Below, piece after piece: positions 43,984-52,657 of a DNA stretch of 64,000 nucleotides. Every line of letters starts with the position of its first letter. Positions within the stretch are counted from its first letter, which is position 1. Made by a program: the position numbers and the translations under genes. The DNA is taken from the NCBI RefSeq assembly GCF_021228235.1, contig NZ_JAJQRG010000005.1, forward strand, positions 248,001 through 312,000. Reading direction: 5' to 3'. Under the pieces are notes generated by a model. The model searched no databases. It was not told the origin of the DNA and saw nothing but the letters and a program-made list of their open reading frames with translations. The DNA is from Pseudophaeobacter flagellatus. Its GTDB lineage: Bacteria > Pseudomonadota > Alphaproteobacteria > Rhodobacterales > Rhodobacteraceae.

Positions 43984-44845
43984 AGGCGTTCAAGGCTGCC
44001 TTCAGGGCGCGAATGCGACCGGGGAGCTGTCGGGCGGTAATATCGGCTTCGCGGATCAGTTGATCAAAGTGATGGGTGAAGGTCTCGACCCGCTCGCGGT
44101 CTCGAAAGGCCATATAGTGACTGCCGCCATAAAAGACGCAGAGCAGCGGGCCAAAGATGGTGAGCGGCGCGGAAAACAGCCGCTTGGCATCAAAGAGGTA
44201 TATCCGCAGGCGCGGATAGAGCTGGGTGGTGAGGCGTTCAAACTGTTCCAGCTGTTCCAAACGGATTTCCAGCGGCAGACCCGCATAATAGCCGGTGGCC
44301 TGGGCAAAGCTGTCCAGCTCGTACAGTGGCATAGCGATTTCATAATCCGATTGCGCCTGGCGCATCCAGGCCAGACGATCCTCTGAGGCGCCAATCGCCT
44401 GATCTGCGGTCCGCCCCAGATGCGGCGCATATTCCCATTCCAGCAGGGCCCGGGTCTTGAGCATATCGGGTAGTGCCGCAGGCACATAGCGGATTTTATA
44501 GCCGGCTGCCTCAACGTGCCAGTCAAAGATCCGCTGATCCACCAGGGCGCGGGGCGCTTCGCTTAGCGACATGCTGGCGGCCATTAACTCTGCGGCGCTT
44601 TCGGGGCGGTCTGATAGAGACAGCAGCCAGTCGGCAGAAACCCCCAGCACAGCAGCGCAGGCGCCGACCACGTGGGCATTGGGCAGCCGGGCCCCGTCAT
44701 TCTTGAGCAGTTGAGAAATGGTGGAGCGATCCACTCCGGTGTCGCGCGCCAGGGCGCTTTGGCTCAGCCCGCTTTCGCCCAGGGCCCGGTTGAGGCGGAG
44801 GCGAAACTGTTCGGCGCGAAGGCGTTTGTCGATTTTCTTCGGCAT
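43982..44845 (-). CDS. XRE-family transcriptional regulator with large C-terminal domain
   Basis: 287 residues. A Cro/C1 helix-turn-helix (about 25-55, GLSQSALARDTGVDRSTISQ) is followed by an approximately 200-residue domain rich in aromatic residues (YYAGLPLEIRLEQLEQFERL). It may sense a ligand or act as an HTH with a DUF-type sensor; I do not recognise that half. It is convergent with the carnitine genes and divergent from DUF2061-desaturase, so either could be its target. Confidence 0.82.
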   Translation of the reverse strand: MPKKIDKRLRAEQFRLRLNRALGESGLSQSALARDTGVDRSTISQLLKNDGARLPNAHVVGACAAVLGVSADWLLSLSDRPESAAELMAASMSLSEAPRALVDQRIFDWHVEAAGYKIRYVPAALPDMLKTRALLEWEYAPHLGRTADQAIGASEDRLAWMRQAQSDYEIAMPLYELDSFAQATGYYAGLPLEIRLEQLEQFERLTTQLYPRLRIYLFDAKRLFSAPLTIFGPLLCVFYGGSHYMAFRDRERVETFTHHFDQLIREADITARQLPGRIRALKAALNA

Positions 44846-44955
44846 GTGCAGATAATTATCACTATTGATGAGAAAAGTTAACCATATTCGGAATTCTACA
44901 CCGTGGTTAGGGGCGCTACGACTGCTGGCATGGCATCAGCAGCAGAAAGAACAAC

Positions 44956-45162
44956 ATGGAAACCCGCAGGAGATCACTGGTTAAGGCCTTGGTCTGGAAC
45001 GCAATCGGATTTGCGACCATGACGGCTGTCGGGGTGGTGGTCACTGGATCTGCCAGTCTTGGCGGGGTCATGGCGCTGGCCAATACCGCGCTGGGGTTTA
45101 CCTGTTATGTGATCTACGAGCGGGTCTGGACCCGGATCACCTGGGGGCGGGTAAATGTCTGA
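44956..45162 (+). CDS. DUF2061 small membrane protein
   Basis: 68 residues with two hydrophobic helices and the pattern LVKALVWNAIGFATM, then the C-terminal YERVWTRITWGR. This matches DUF2061, a small membrane family of unknown function. AGAACAAC precedes the ATG, and the gene overlaps the desaturase start by eight bases, which suggests it is a partner or chaperone of that enzyme. Confidence 0.85.
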   Translation: METRRRSLVKALVWNAIGFATMTAVGVVVTGSASLGGVMALANTALGFTCYVIYERVWTRITWGRVNV

Positions 45163-46099
45163 TCTGCGCCAAAGCGTCGATTGTGCCACAGCCCTACCAC
45201 GCGGGGTGGAATGGGGCACCCTTGTCCTGATATTGGCCTGCTATGGGCTGTGGCTGCTGGTGTTGTTCCTGCTGCCGGGGCTGGGCTTGGGGCTGAGCGT
45301 ACTCTGCCTTGGGGGGCTTGCGGCGTTGCATTCCTCGCTGAGCCATGAGGCGCTGCATGGGCACCCGTTTCGCCGCCCCGGTTGGAACGAGGCGCTGTTG
45401 TTTTTACCGCTGTCCCTGTTCATCCCCTATGGCCGTTTTCGCGACACCCATCTGGCGCATCACCGGGATGATCGCCTGACCGATCCCTATGACGATCCCG
45501 AAAGCAATTTTCAGGATCCCGAGGTCTGGGCCCGGATGCCGGGCTGGCGCCGACTGCTGCTGCGGACGAACAATACCCTGCTGGGGCGGGTGCTGTTGGG
45601 GCCGCTTGTGGGGCAGATCTGCTTTATGATCGGGGATTGGCGCCTGATGCGGGGGCAGGGCCGCGACGTTGAACGCCAGGCTGTGCTGCGCGATTGGGGC
45701 CTGCATGGATTGGGCCTGGGGGTGGTCATCACCATCACCCTGGCAAGCCCGACGCCGCTCTGGGTGCTTTTCCTGGGCGGTTATATCGGGCTGGCCTTGC
45801 TCAAGATCCGCACATTTCTGGAACATCGCGCCCATGCCGAATGCCACAGTCGCACCGTGGTGGTAGAGGATCGCGGCCCGCTGGCCTGGCTGTTCCTGCA
45901 CAACAATCTGCACATCGTCCACCACATGCACCCGGGCGTGCCCTGGCATGCGCTGCCGCGGCTTTACCGGGAGAACCGAGATCTGTTTTTGTCAATGAAC
46001 CAGGGCTATCACTATAAAAGCTATGGTCAGGTTTTTTTGCGGTATCTGCTACGCAGTAAGGATCCAGTGCCACATCCGCTCTGGTCATCAGAAGACTAG
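45155..46099 (+). CDS. Membrane fatty acid desaturase family protein
   Basis: 314 residues. The three His boxes of the di-iron desaturase/hydroxylase superfamily are present: HEALHGH (64-70), HLAHH (99-103) and HIVHHMH (253-259). Hydrophobic segments flank them as in membrane desaturases. It may act on acyl lipids, carotenoids or alcohols; the family does not fix the substrate. It is coupled to DUF2061 and followed 18 bases later by an EamA transporter. Confidence 0.88.
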   Translation: MSDLRQSVDCATALPRGVEWGTLVLILACYGLWLLVLFLLPGLGLGLSVLCLGGLAALHSSLSHEALHGHPFRRPGWNEALLFLPLSLFIPYGRFRDTHLAHHRDDRLTDPYDDPESNFQDPEVWARMPGWRRLLLRTNNTLLGRVLLGPLVGQICFMIGDWRLMRGQGRDVERQAVLRDWGLHGLGLGVVITITLASPTPLWVLFLGGYIGLALLKIRTFLEHRAHAECHSRTVVVEDRGPLAWLFLHNNLHIVHHMHPGVPWHALPRLYRENRDLFLSMNQGYHYKSYGQVFLRYLLRSKDPVPHPLWSSED

Positions 46100-46117
46100 C
46101 GGATCATAACGGCAGCC

Positions 46118-47020
46118 ATGCTGACCTGGATCCCCGTAACAATTGCCGCCGCCACCTTTCAGACCTTTCGCTTTATGCTGCAAAAGGTGCTGAGCACGGT
46201 CACCCTGTCTCCGGGTGGCGCTACCTTTGCCAGATTTGCCTATTCGGCGCCCTTTATCATCGCAGGGCTTGCGGCCTATCTGTTTGCCAGCGGAAAAAGC
46301 CTGCCGCATCTGGGGGGGGTGTTCTGGGGCTTTGCCCTGGTGGGCGGCCTGTCACAGATCCTGGCGACGATCTGCGTTGTGGCCCTGTTCAAACAGCGCA
46401 ATTTTGCCGTTGGCATTACCTTCAAAAAAACCGAAGTCATTCAGACCGCCCTGCTGGGGTTGGTGGTTCTTGGCGATGGGATCAGTGCCTGGGGCTGGGT
46501 TGCAATTCTGCTGGGGTTGGGGGCGGTTCTGGTGCTGTCCCGGCCGCCGGATGCCACCGGGGCCTGGTGGCGACATCTGACCAATCTGGCCTCTCGGTTG
46601 GGGCTGGGGGCGGGGGTGCTGTTTGCCTTTTCCGCCGTCAGCTATCGCGGCGCGGCGCTGCAGTTGGGGGATCTGCCGGCTGTGTTTCGCGCGGCGGTAA
46701 CGCTGGCATCAGTGGTGAGCCTGCAAACCCTGCTGATGGTGGTCTGGCTGGCCTGGCGCGAACAGGGAGAAATCACCCGCGTCTGGCGGGCGCGGCGGGT
46801 GGCCATCTGGGTGGGGCTGACCAGCCTGGGCGGTTCGTTCTGCTGGTTCTGGGCCTTCGCCCTGCAGAACGCCGCTTATGTCAAGGCGCTGGGGCAGGTA
46901 GAGCTTCTGTTGTCAGTGCTGGCGTCAATTCTGTTTTTCAAAGAAAAGATCAGTCACCGTGAAATTACCGGCATGGCGCTGTTGATCCTGTCCATTCTGG
47001 CATTGGGGCTGGCCCTGTAA
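46118..47020 (+). CDS. EamA/DMT-family transporter
   Basis: 300 residues, about ten transmembrane helices in two EamA repeats, with LGWVAILLGLGAVL-like end of the first repeat and EKISHREITGMALLI in the last. It shares an operon with the desaturase. It is not close in sequence to the other EamA gene at 4471-5337. Substrate unknown. Confidence 0.87.
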   Translation: MLTWIPVTIAAATFQTFRFMLQKVLSTVTLSPGGATFARFAYSAPFIIAGLAAYLFASGKSLPHLGGVFWGFALVGGLSQILATICVVALFKQRNFAVGITFKKTEVIQTALLGLVVLGDGISAWGWVAILLGLGAVLVLSRPPDATGAWWRHLTNLASRLGLGAGVLFAFSAVSYRGAALQLGDLPAVFRAAVTLASVVSLQTLLMVVWLAWREQGEITRVWRARRVAIWVGLTSLGGSFCWFWAFALQNAAYVKALGQVELLLSVLASILFFKEKISHREITGMALLILSILALGLAL

Positions 47021-47045
47021 TCCTGCCCCGGCCAGTCGGCCTGGG

Positions 47046-47777
47046 TTATTCTTGGTTGGGCATTGGTCTGCCCTTGAGACGCAGAAACAGGCTTTCTTCG
47101 TCGTTGTTGCAGAAATAGGGCACACTGCGCGGTGGGCTGCGGTCCTTCAACCGGCCAGTGACTTCGGCCAGAACCACCTCGGTGATGAAGGGCAGATCAA
47201 AGCTGCGCACCTTGTTCAGCGGTATCCATTGCAGATGCGACAGCTCATCCGACGCGCGCGAGAAATCATCCAGATCGCCGCTGATCTCATCTGCATCAAC
47301 CAGGAAAAACCGGGCATCAAACCGCCGGGGGCGGCCGGGCGGGGTGAGCGCGCGAAAGACAAACTGCAGCGCCCGAGCCGAGGGCAGATGGCCAGTGGCG
47401 GCAAAGCCGCGCCAATCCTCGGCGATCGTGTCCTGCCAGGTACCGGGATGGCCCAGAACCAGCCCGGTTTCTTCCCAAAGCTCGCGGATGGCAGCAATGG
47501 CCAGGGCGTGATCCAGTCCGGTGCTGGCCTGATCGGCCAGCCGATCGCGGCAGATCGCGGGCAGCGGCTGGGCAAGCGGCACCGTGGCATCGGCCAGATC
47601 GACAGCACCGCCGGGAAAGACAAATTTGTTGGGCATGAACACGGCTTTGGAGCCGCGCTGCCCCATCAGAACCTTTGGATTCTCGCCCATCCGGTCGCGC
47701 AACGCGATGATTGTCGCCGCATTGCGGATCGCGCTGCGGTCTTCGGATGTCACGCCCTGCAGTGCAGTCTCGCTCAT
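47046..47777 (-). CDS. NUDIX hydrolase
   Basis: 243 residues. The Nudix box is split by an insert: FPGGAVD, then about 35 residues, then AAIRELWEETGLVLG, which keeps the REx2EE core. It belongs to the coenzyme A pyrophosphatase/NUDT-like longer subgroup. It hydrolyses a nucleoside diphosphate linked to an unknown moiety. It follows a DUF983 gene at 36 bases, likely in one operon. Confidence 0.87.
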   Translation of the reverse strand: MSETALQGVTSEDRSAIRNAATIIALRDRMGENPKVLMGQRGSKAVFMPNKFVFPGGAVDLADATVPLAQPLPAICRDRLADQASTGLDHALAIAAIRELWEETGLVLGHPGTWQDTIAEDWRGFAATGHLPSARALQFVFRALTPPGRPRRFDARFFLVDADEISGDLDDFSRASDELSHLQWIPLNKVRSFDLPFITEVVLAEVTGRLKDRSPPRSVPYFCNNDEESLFLRLKGRPMPNQE

Positions 47778-47813
47778 CGGCCGGTTTCTCCCTCTTGTGT
47801 GTCCTGGGGGATG

Positions 47814-48233
47814 TTAGTCCTTGGTATCAAAGCCATACATCCGGCGGGCCCATTGATAGGCAACCACCACCCCTTTTAGTCTGGGTAAAAGATAGAGAGA
47901 AGAGACAATGCAGCCAATGGAGAATACGGAAAACGTTACGAGAGGTTCGGGACGCCAGGTGAAATAGACCACATGCAACAGCGGGGCCATGATATGACCC
48001 ACCAGCAAAATGGTCAGATAGGCCGGTCCGTCATCAGCCCGTGCCTGGGACAGATCCAACCCGCAATGATCGCAACGATCATTCATTTTCAGATAGGAAT
48101 GCAACACCGCGCCCTTGCCGCAATCGGGGCAGCTGCGCCGCCAGCCCTTGGCCAGGGCGGGCCAGGTGGCGCGGTCGGGGCGGTCGGGTGCAGCAGCAGA
48201 TATAGCAGCGGGGGAGGCCTGAGACTCGGTCAT
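47814..48233 (-). CDS. DUF983 family membrane protein (second copy)
   Basis: 139 residues. Zinc-ribbon-like CPDC and CDHC, then RADDGPAYLTILLVGH and two hydrophobic segments, ending YQWARRMYGF. It is clearly paralogous to the gene at 2424-2873. CAGGATTACCC precedes ATG 48233; the longer open frame to 48419 is not needed. Function unknown. Confidence 0.88.
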   Translation of the reverse strand: MTESQASPAAISAAAPDRPDRATWPALAKGWRRSCPDCGKGAVLHSYLKMNDRCDHCGLDLSQARADDGPAYLTILLVGHIMAPLLHVVYFTWRPEPLVTFSVFSIGCIVSSLYLLPRLKGVVVAYQWARRMYGFDTKD

Positions 48234-48453
48234 GGGTAATCCTGTTCTTGTGGCGCAATCATCGCCTGTCTGCCGGAGGATGGAAAGCCCGTGCAAATCG
48301 CTGCGGCCTGATGCCGCGGCGCAAGCAGGGGAGCATGCGTGCCGCCAGTCTGCACTATTTTTCGCCGGGCGCGACGGAAAGCGCCGCATGGCGCGTTTAG
48401 TCTGGGTCTTGGGCGGCACAGGGCTGCCTCAGGCCAAATAGGAGATCAGAAAC

Positions 48454-48972
48454 ATGTCACGGATCAAGATTCAGACCAAACCTATTGTCGCCATCCTGGC
48501 CACAGCAGCGATGCTTGCGGCGACAACCGCCATGGCCAAGCCAGGTTTTGGTCCGATGGGGCCAAAGGTTCAGTTCGAAGAGCTGGATAGCGACGGCAAT
48601 GGCGAGATCACCAAGGCAGAGATGGAGGCGCACAAGGCCGCAGACTTTGGTGCAGCTGACAGCAATGGTGACGGCAAGCTTTCTGCAGAGGAGTTGCAGG
48701 CCAGGGGCGAAGAGCGGCTGGCGAAACGTGTTGCGGCGATGATCCGCCATATGGATCAGGATGACGACGGTCAGCTGAGCCAGGCGGAAATGAGCAAACG
48801 CGGCCACCATGGTGACATGTTTGCGCGGATGGACCGCGACGACAATGGTAGCATCTCGCAAGACGAGTTTGGCAAAATGCGCCATCATCGCGGTGGCAAG
48901 CATGGGGGTGGACATGGTAGTGGCGATGAAGATTGTTCTGAACACAGAGCAGGTGAGAAAAATCAGGATTGA
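48454..48972 (+). CDS. Exported EF-hand calcium-binding protein
   Basis: 172 residues. A Sec signal peptide (IVAILATAAMLAATTAMA) precedes four EF-hand loops: DSDGNGEITKAE, DSNGDGKLSAEE, DQDDDGQLSQAE and DRDDNGSISQDE. The C-terminus is His/Gly-rich (HHRGGKHGGGHGSG). It should bind calcium, and possibly another divalent metal through the tail, in the periplasm. It lies just before an ECF sigma factor module, and may be its sensor or target. Confidence 0.9.
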   Translation: MSRIKIQTKPIVAILATAAMLAATTAMAKPGFGPMGPKVQFEELDSDGNGEITKAEMEAHKAADFGAADSNGDGKLSAEELQARGEERLAKRVAAMIRHMDQDDDGQLSQAEMSKRGHHGDMFARMDRDDNGSISQDEFGKMRHHRGGKHGGGHGSGDEDCSEHRAGEKNQD

Positions 48973-49068
48973 TTGAAACAGGGTGTTGCACTTTCCCCCG
49001 ATAGTTCTTGGTTGGTCCCTCTTGCGGGGCGGGGCCAGCTTGGGTTCCGCTCTGCAAAGGGGGGCGCA

Positions 49069-49755
49069 GTGAGCGGGCCTGCGACAGGCCCCGCGTCGCG
49101 CGCCGTTGCCGCCCCGGTTTTGGACTCTGCCCCGTCAGATGCGATGGCTGCGGCACGGCCAGCCGCGACGACGGGGACGACAACAGGGGCACCTGCAACG
49201 GATGACGCGTTGCTGGTGCTCTATGCCAATGGCGATTCCCAGGCCGCAGCCGATCTGCTGGCAAGGCTGGGGCCGCGTGCCTTTGGTGTGGCGCAGCGGG
49301 TTCTGGGTAACCGGGCCGAGGCCGAGGATATCACCCAGGAGGCAATGATGCGTCTGTGGCGCATGGCGCCGGACTGGCAGCCGGGGCAGGCGCGGGTTTC
49401 GACCTGGCTCTATCGGGTGGTGATGAACCTGTGCATTGATCTGAAGCGGCGCCAGCGCGGCGGACATGTGGATCTGGATGCTATTCCGGATCCGGTGGAT
49501 CCGGCCCGCTCTGCGCCGGATCAATTGCAGGAAAACGCCCGCCAGGACGCCCTGCAACAGGCACTGATGCAACTGCCAGAGCGCCAGCGCCAGGCCGTGG
49601 TCCTTCGCCACATCGAAGAACTGACCAACCCGGAGATTTCCGGGATCATGGAGATTAGCGTCGAAGCGGTCGAGAGCCTGACGGCGCGCGGCAAACGGGC
49701 GCTGGCAAAGATTCTTGCCAACCGCCAAGAGGAATTGGGGTATCGCGATGTCTGA
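49069..49755 (+). CDS. ECF RNA polymerase sigma factor
   Basis: 228 residues from GTG 49069 (GGGGGG upstream); the open frame extends to 48973, and ATG 49144 is another option. Region 2 (LARLGPRAFGVAQRVLGNRAEAEDITQEAMMRLWRM) and region 4 (LPERQRQAVVLRHIEELTNPEISGIM) are complete. An Ala/Pro/Thr-rich N-terminal extension precedes them. The next gene overlaps by eight bases and looks like an anti-sigma factor. Confidence 0.9.
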   Translation: MSGPATGPASRAVAAPVLDSAPSDAMAAARPAATTGTTTGAPATDDALLVLYANGDSQAAADLLARLGPRAFGVAQRVLGNRAEAEDITQEAMMRLWRMAPDWQPGQARVSTWLYRVVMNLCIDLKRRQRGGHVDLDAIPDPVDPARSAPDQLQENARQDALQQALMQLPERQRQAVVLRHIEELTNPEISGIMEISVEAVESLTARGKRALAKILANRQEELGYRDV

Positions 49756-50158
49756 AGGTGATAAAACTCTGAGTGAGATGGCGGATCTGGAGGATCTCTT
49801 TGCCTGCGCCCGTCAGGCACGGCCCGCCTTGCCGTCCGATCTGCAGGCAACCATCCTGGCTGATGCACATATGATGCAGCGCGACCAGAGCATGGTCACG
49901 CCCGGCACGGGCAGCGCGACCGATCCCAGTACAAGACCGCAGCGCCTGTGGCGGCAATTCACTGCGGCGATTGGTGGCTGGCCCGCGCTGGGTGGACTGG
50001 CAGCGGCGAGCCTCGTGGGGCTCTGGCTTGGGCTGGTACCGCCTGTGTTTTTACCCGATCCGGTGGCGGGCCTGGCTGCTGCCTCCAGTGCGCCGCAGCT
50101 GCTTGCGGATCTGGATTATGACGTGAGCTTTCTGATGAGCGATGAGGTATTCGAATGA
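49748..50158 (+). CDS. Probable anti-sigma factor
   Basis: 136 residues. An N-terminal soluble region (SEMADLEDLFACARQARPALPSD) is followed by a single transmembrane helix (about residues 75-97, ALGGLAAASLVGLWLGLVPP) and a short periplasmic end. The order after an ECF sigma with overlap, and the one-helix topology, suggest a transmembrane anti-sigma. No CHCC zinc motif is seen, so this is inference from position. Confidence 0.65.
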   Translation: MSEGDKTLSEMADLEDLFACARQARPALPSDLQATILADAHMMQRDQSMVTPGTGSATDPSTRPQRLWRQFTAAIGGWPALGGLAAASLVGLWLGLVPPVFLPDPVAGLAAASSAPQLLADLDYDVSFLMSDEVFE

Positions 50159-50619
50159 GCCAGACACCAAAACCCGGCCTGCGCCCCTGGCTGAAAATCG
50201 TGTTGGCGCTGTCGCTGGCGTTGAACCTGGCGGTGATCGGGCTGGGGGCGGGGATGGCCTGGCGGTACCATGATACGCCGCATGGTTCGTCGCATCGCCG
50301 CGACAAGCCACCGATGCTGGGGCGCTTTATCTTCAAGGACATTGGCCGCCAAGAGATGCTCCGGCTGCTGAAACAGCATGAGGGTGACAGCCAGAGCGTC
50401 GCAGATCGGCGCCGCGCCGAGATGGACCAGATGGTTGCGCTGCTCCAGGCCGAAAGGCTGGACCGGACGGCCGTTGCGACGGTGCTCGAGGCCCATATCG
50501 TCGAGACCCATCAATTCTTGCGCTTCGTTGTCGATGTCTGGGGGCAACGCCTGGAGGGTCTGAGCCTGAAAGAACGGCGCAGGCTTGCCGAGCGGATGCA
50601 ACATCAGTTGGAGCGCTGA
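50155..50619 (+). CDS. Periplasmic heavy-metal sensor-like protein (CnrX/ZraP type)
   Basis: 154 residues. A signal anchor (IVLALSLALNLAVIGLGAGMAW) precedes a helical domain with repeated Arg/Glu-rich segments (LLKQHEGDSQSVADRRRAEM; LSLKERRRLAERM), resembling periplasmic metal-binding sensors. It overlaps the previous gene by ATGA, so the sigma, anti-sigma and sensor genes form one unit, like the CnrYXH logic. Confidence 0.75.
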   Translation: MSQTPKPGLRPWLKIVLALSLALNLAVIGLGAGMAWRYHDTPHGSSHRRDKPPMLGRFIFKDIGRQEMLRLLKQHEGDSQSVADRRRAEMDQMVALLQAERLDRTAVATVLEAHIVETHQFLRFVVDVWGQRLEGLSLKERRRLAERMQHQLER

Positions 50620-50713
50620 CCACCAGCTCTCTGCAAAGCGCATGGCGTGATATCGCCAGATCCGAGCCCAGTATAATTAGTTCTGCGATTCTAGGTTTTT
50701 CTGCTGCCCGCCG

Positions 50714-52135
50714 TCAGGCCGCCACTGGGGATGTTTTGCTCAGGGTGACCTGATTGCGCCCAGCATTCTTGGCATCATATAGGGCCCGGTCTGCCTGTGA
50801 AATCATATCGGTGACGCTGATTGAGCTACGGTCCTTGGTGGCGGGGACGCTGCAGGCATCGCGGCCAATCACTGCGCCAATGCTGATGGTGACGTTGATC
50901 GGGGTGGCAAGACCGGGCACATGAAAAGGCTGGCTATTGATGGCATTGCACAGTGCCACAGCCGCCATGCCCGCAGTGATTTCATCGGCGCCGGGCAGCA
51001 CAATCATGAACTCTTCGCCGCCGACACGGGCGACCAGATCGACGGGGCGCATCTGGGCCTGCAGCCGCCGGGCAGCTTCGATCAGGACGGCGTCTCCAGC
51101 GGGGTGGCCATATTGGTCATTGATCCGCTTGAAGTGATCCAGATCTGCCAGCATCAGGGCAAAGCTGCCATCGCTTTCGCTGGCGCGTTTGGCGGTGCGA
51201 TCCAGAAAGGGTTTGGCATAGCGGCGATTATACAGCCCGGTCATCGGGTCCTGCACAGCAGCCCGTAGCCCGTTGCGAACGCTGTCGCGTAGCTGATCAT
51301 TACGGGATTTATACTGTAGCTGCGTGGTCAAGCGCAGCGCCAGTTCGTCAACATCAAACCCCGCCTGCAATACATCATGGGCACCACGGTCCAGCGCTTC
51401 GGCGGCGATGACCGGATCCGCCGGGTTGGGCACCGCGATGACCACCGATTGCCGGGTAGAGGCGCGGGCGCGCAGGTCGGCGAGCAGCCGCAGGCCGGGG
51501 CCAGCAGAGGTTTCGTTCAGCTCGATGATAAAGACATCCGCGACCGGCGCGCTCATCATCAGTTTGATATCGTTCAATTGGTGGCACTGCAGCGTATAGG
51601 GCAGTTGATCCCCCAGCCGTTCGGCCCAGGCCTGCGCAGTTTGGGCATCCTGAGCCACCAGGGCTACATTTGCCGTGCTGGACTGTGCATGGCCTGCGCG
51701 ATCTGACAGCGGCAGCACAAACCCATGTGAGGCATCGCGCTGCATGTGCAGTTCTTCGTTGGTGCTGCGGGCGCGTAGCAGACTGCGAATGCGGGCCTGC
51801 AGGATGACATCATCGACGGGCTGCGGCAGCACATCGTCAATCCCGGATGATAGCGCATTCAGGCGTCGTTCAACCGCATTGGACTGGGTGATGGCAATGA
51901 CGGGAATATCGGCAAGCATGTCATCCTGACGCAGTGCATTCTTGACATCTGCGGCGGTCCCGTCGGGCAGAGTCATGGCGGTCAGCACCAGATCAGGGCG
52001 GCTGTGGCGCGCCGCCTCAAGGACATCGGCAACGCAGTCGGCCTGTTCCACACCATAGCAGGCTTCCGTCAGCTGAACCTTCAGCATAATACGGTTGGTA
52101 GAGATACCATCTATGACTAGGATCGTTCCTTGCAC
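50714..52135 (-). CDS. PleD-like diguanylate cyclase with degenerate receiver
   Basis: 473 residues: REC (about 1-120), a second REC-like domain (about 150-285) and GGDEF (about 310-465). The cyclase motif RVGGEEF is at 370-376, with an upstream RPVD inhibitory site. It makes c-di-GMP. In the first receiver the acidic pair is Asp9-Gly10, the phospho-acceptor position holds Ala53 (LVLTAMTLPDG) and the Lys site is Gln, so phosphorylation as in PleD seems impossible. The gene stands alone. Confidence 0.88.
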   Translation of the reverse strand: MQGTILVIDGISTNRIMLKVQLTEACYGVEQADCVADVLEAARHSRPDLVLTAMTLPDGTAADVKNALRQDDMLADIPVIAITQSNAVERRLNALSSGIDDVLPQPVDDVILQARIRSLLRARSTNEELHMQRDASHGFVLPLSDRAGHAQSSTANVALVAQDAQTAQAWAERLGDQLPYTLQCHQLNDIKLMMSAPVADVFIIELNETSAGPGLRLLADLRARASTRQSVVIAVPNPADPVIAAEALDRGAHDVLQAGFDVDELALRLTTQLQYKSRNDQLRDSVRNGLRAAVQDPMTGLYNRRYAKPFLDRTAKRASESDGSFALMLADLDHFKRINDQYGHPAGDAVLIEAARRLQAQMRPVDLVARVGGEEFMIVLPGADEITAGMAAVALCNAINSQPFHVPGLATPINVTISIGAVIGRDACSVPATKDRSSISVTDMISQADRALYDAKNAGRNQVTLSKTSPVAA

Positions 52136-52250
52136 GCGGGTCGCCTTTCAAGCCTTGTACTCGCTACACTGGAAGTTTCCGCTAGACAGGTTAATAAACT
52201 GTTTCGGATTTTTACTAATTTGACGATACCATGTCAGGAATAGGACCATT

Positions 52251-52535
52251 ATGCAGATCTCCGCTGATCAGGCTGAAGTCATCGGACTACAGGTTTTGGC
52301 CTGGCTGATGGCAAATGATGAATTGTTTCCGGTGTTTATGGGGGCAACCGGCGCTGCAGAGGCGGATTTGAAGGCGCATGCCGGCGATCCTGAGTTCCTC
52401 GGTTCGGTGCTCGATTTCTTAACCATGGACGATGCCTGGGTGGTGCAGTTCTGCGATCAGGCCCATTTATCATATGAAACGCCGATGCGCGCGCGGATGG
52501 CGCTGCCGGGGGGGGCGCAGGTGCACTGGACCTGA
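52251..52535 (+). CDS. DUF3572 family protein
   Basis: 94 residues: AEVIGLQVLAWLMANDELFPVFM, then DPEFLGSVLDFLTMDDAWVVQFC. This matches DUF3572, small cytosolic alphaproteobacterial proteins of unknown function. It begins 115 bases from the divergent diguanylate cyclase. No operon partner is evident. Confidence 0.82.
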   Translation: MQISADQAEVIGLQVLAWLMANDELFPVFMGATGAAEADLKAHAGDPEFLGSVLDFLTMDDAWVVQFCDQAHLSYETPMRARMALPGGAQVHWT

Positions 52536-52657
52536 GAACACCGCCGATCCTGGGCAAATTTCCAACCTGGGCAAATTTCCAAAAGGTCGCGACTAAGGGC
52601 TTGCACCAGGGGCGTTTGCCGATACGGTTCGCGTCAAATCACAATGCACAAGGATAA

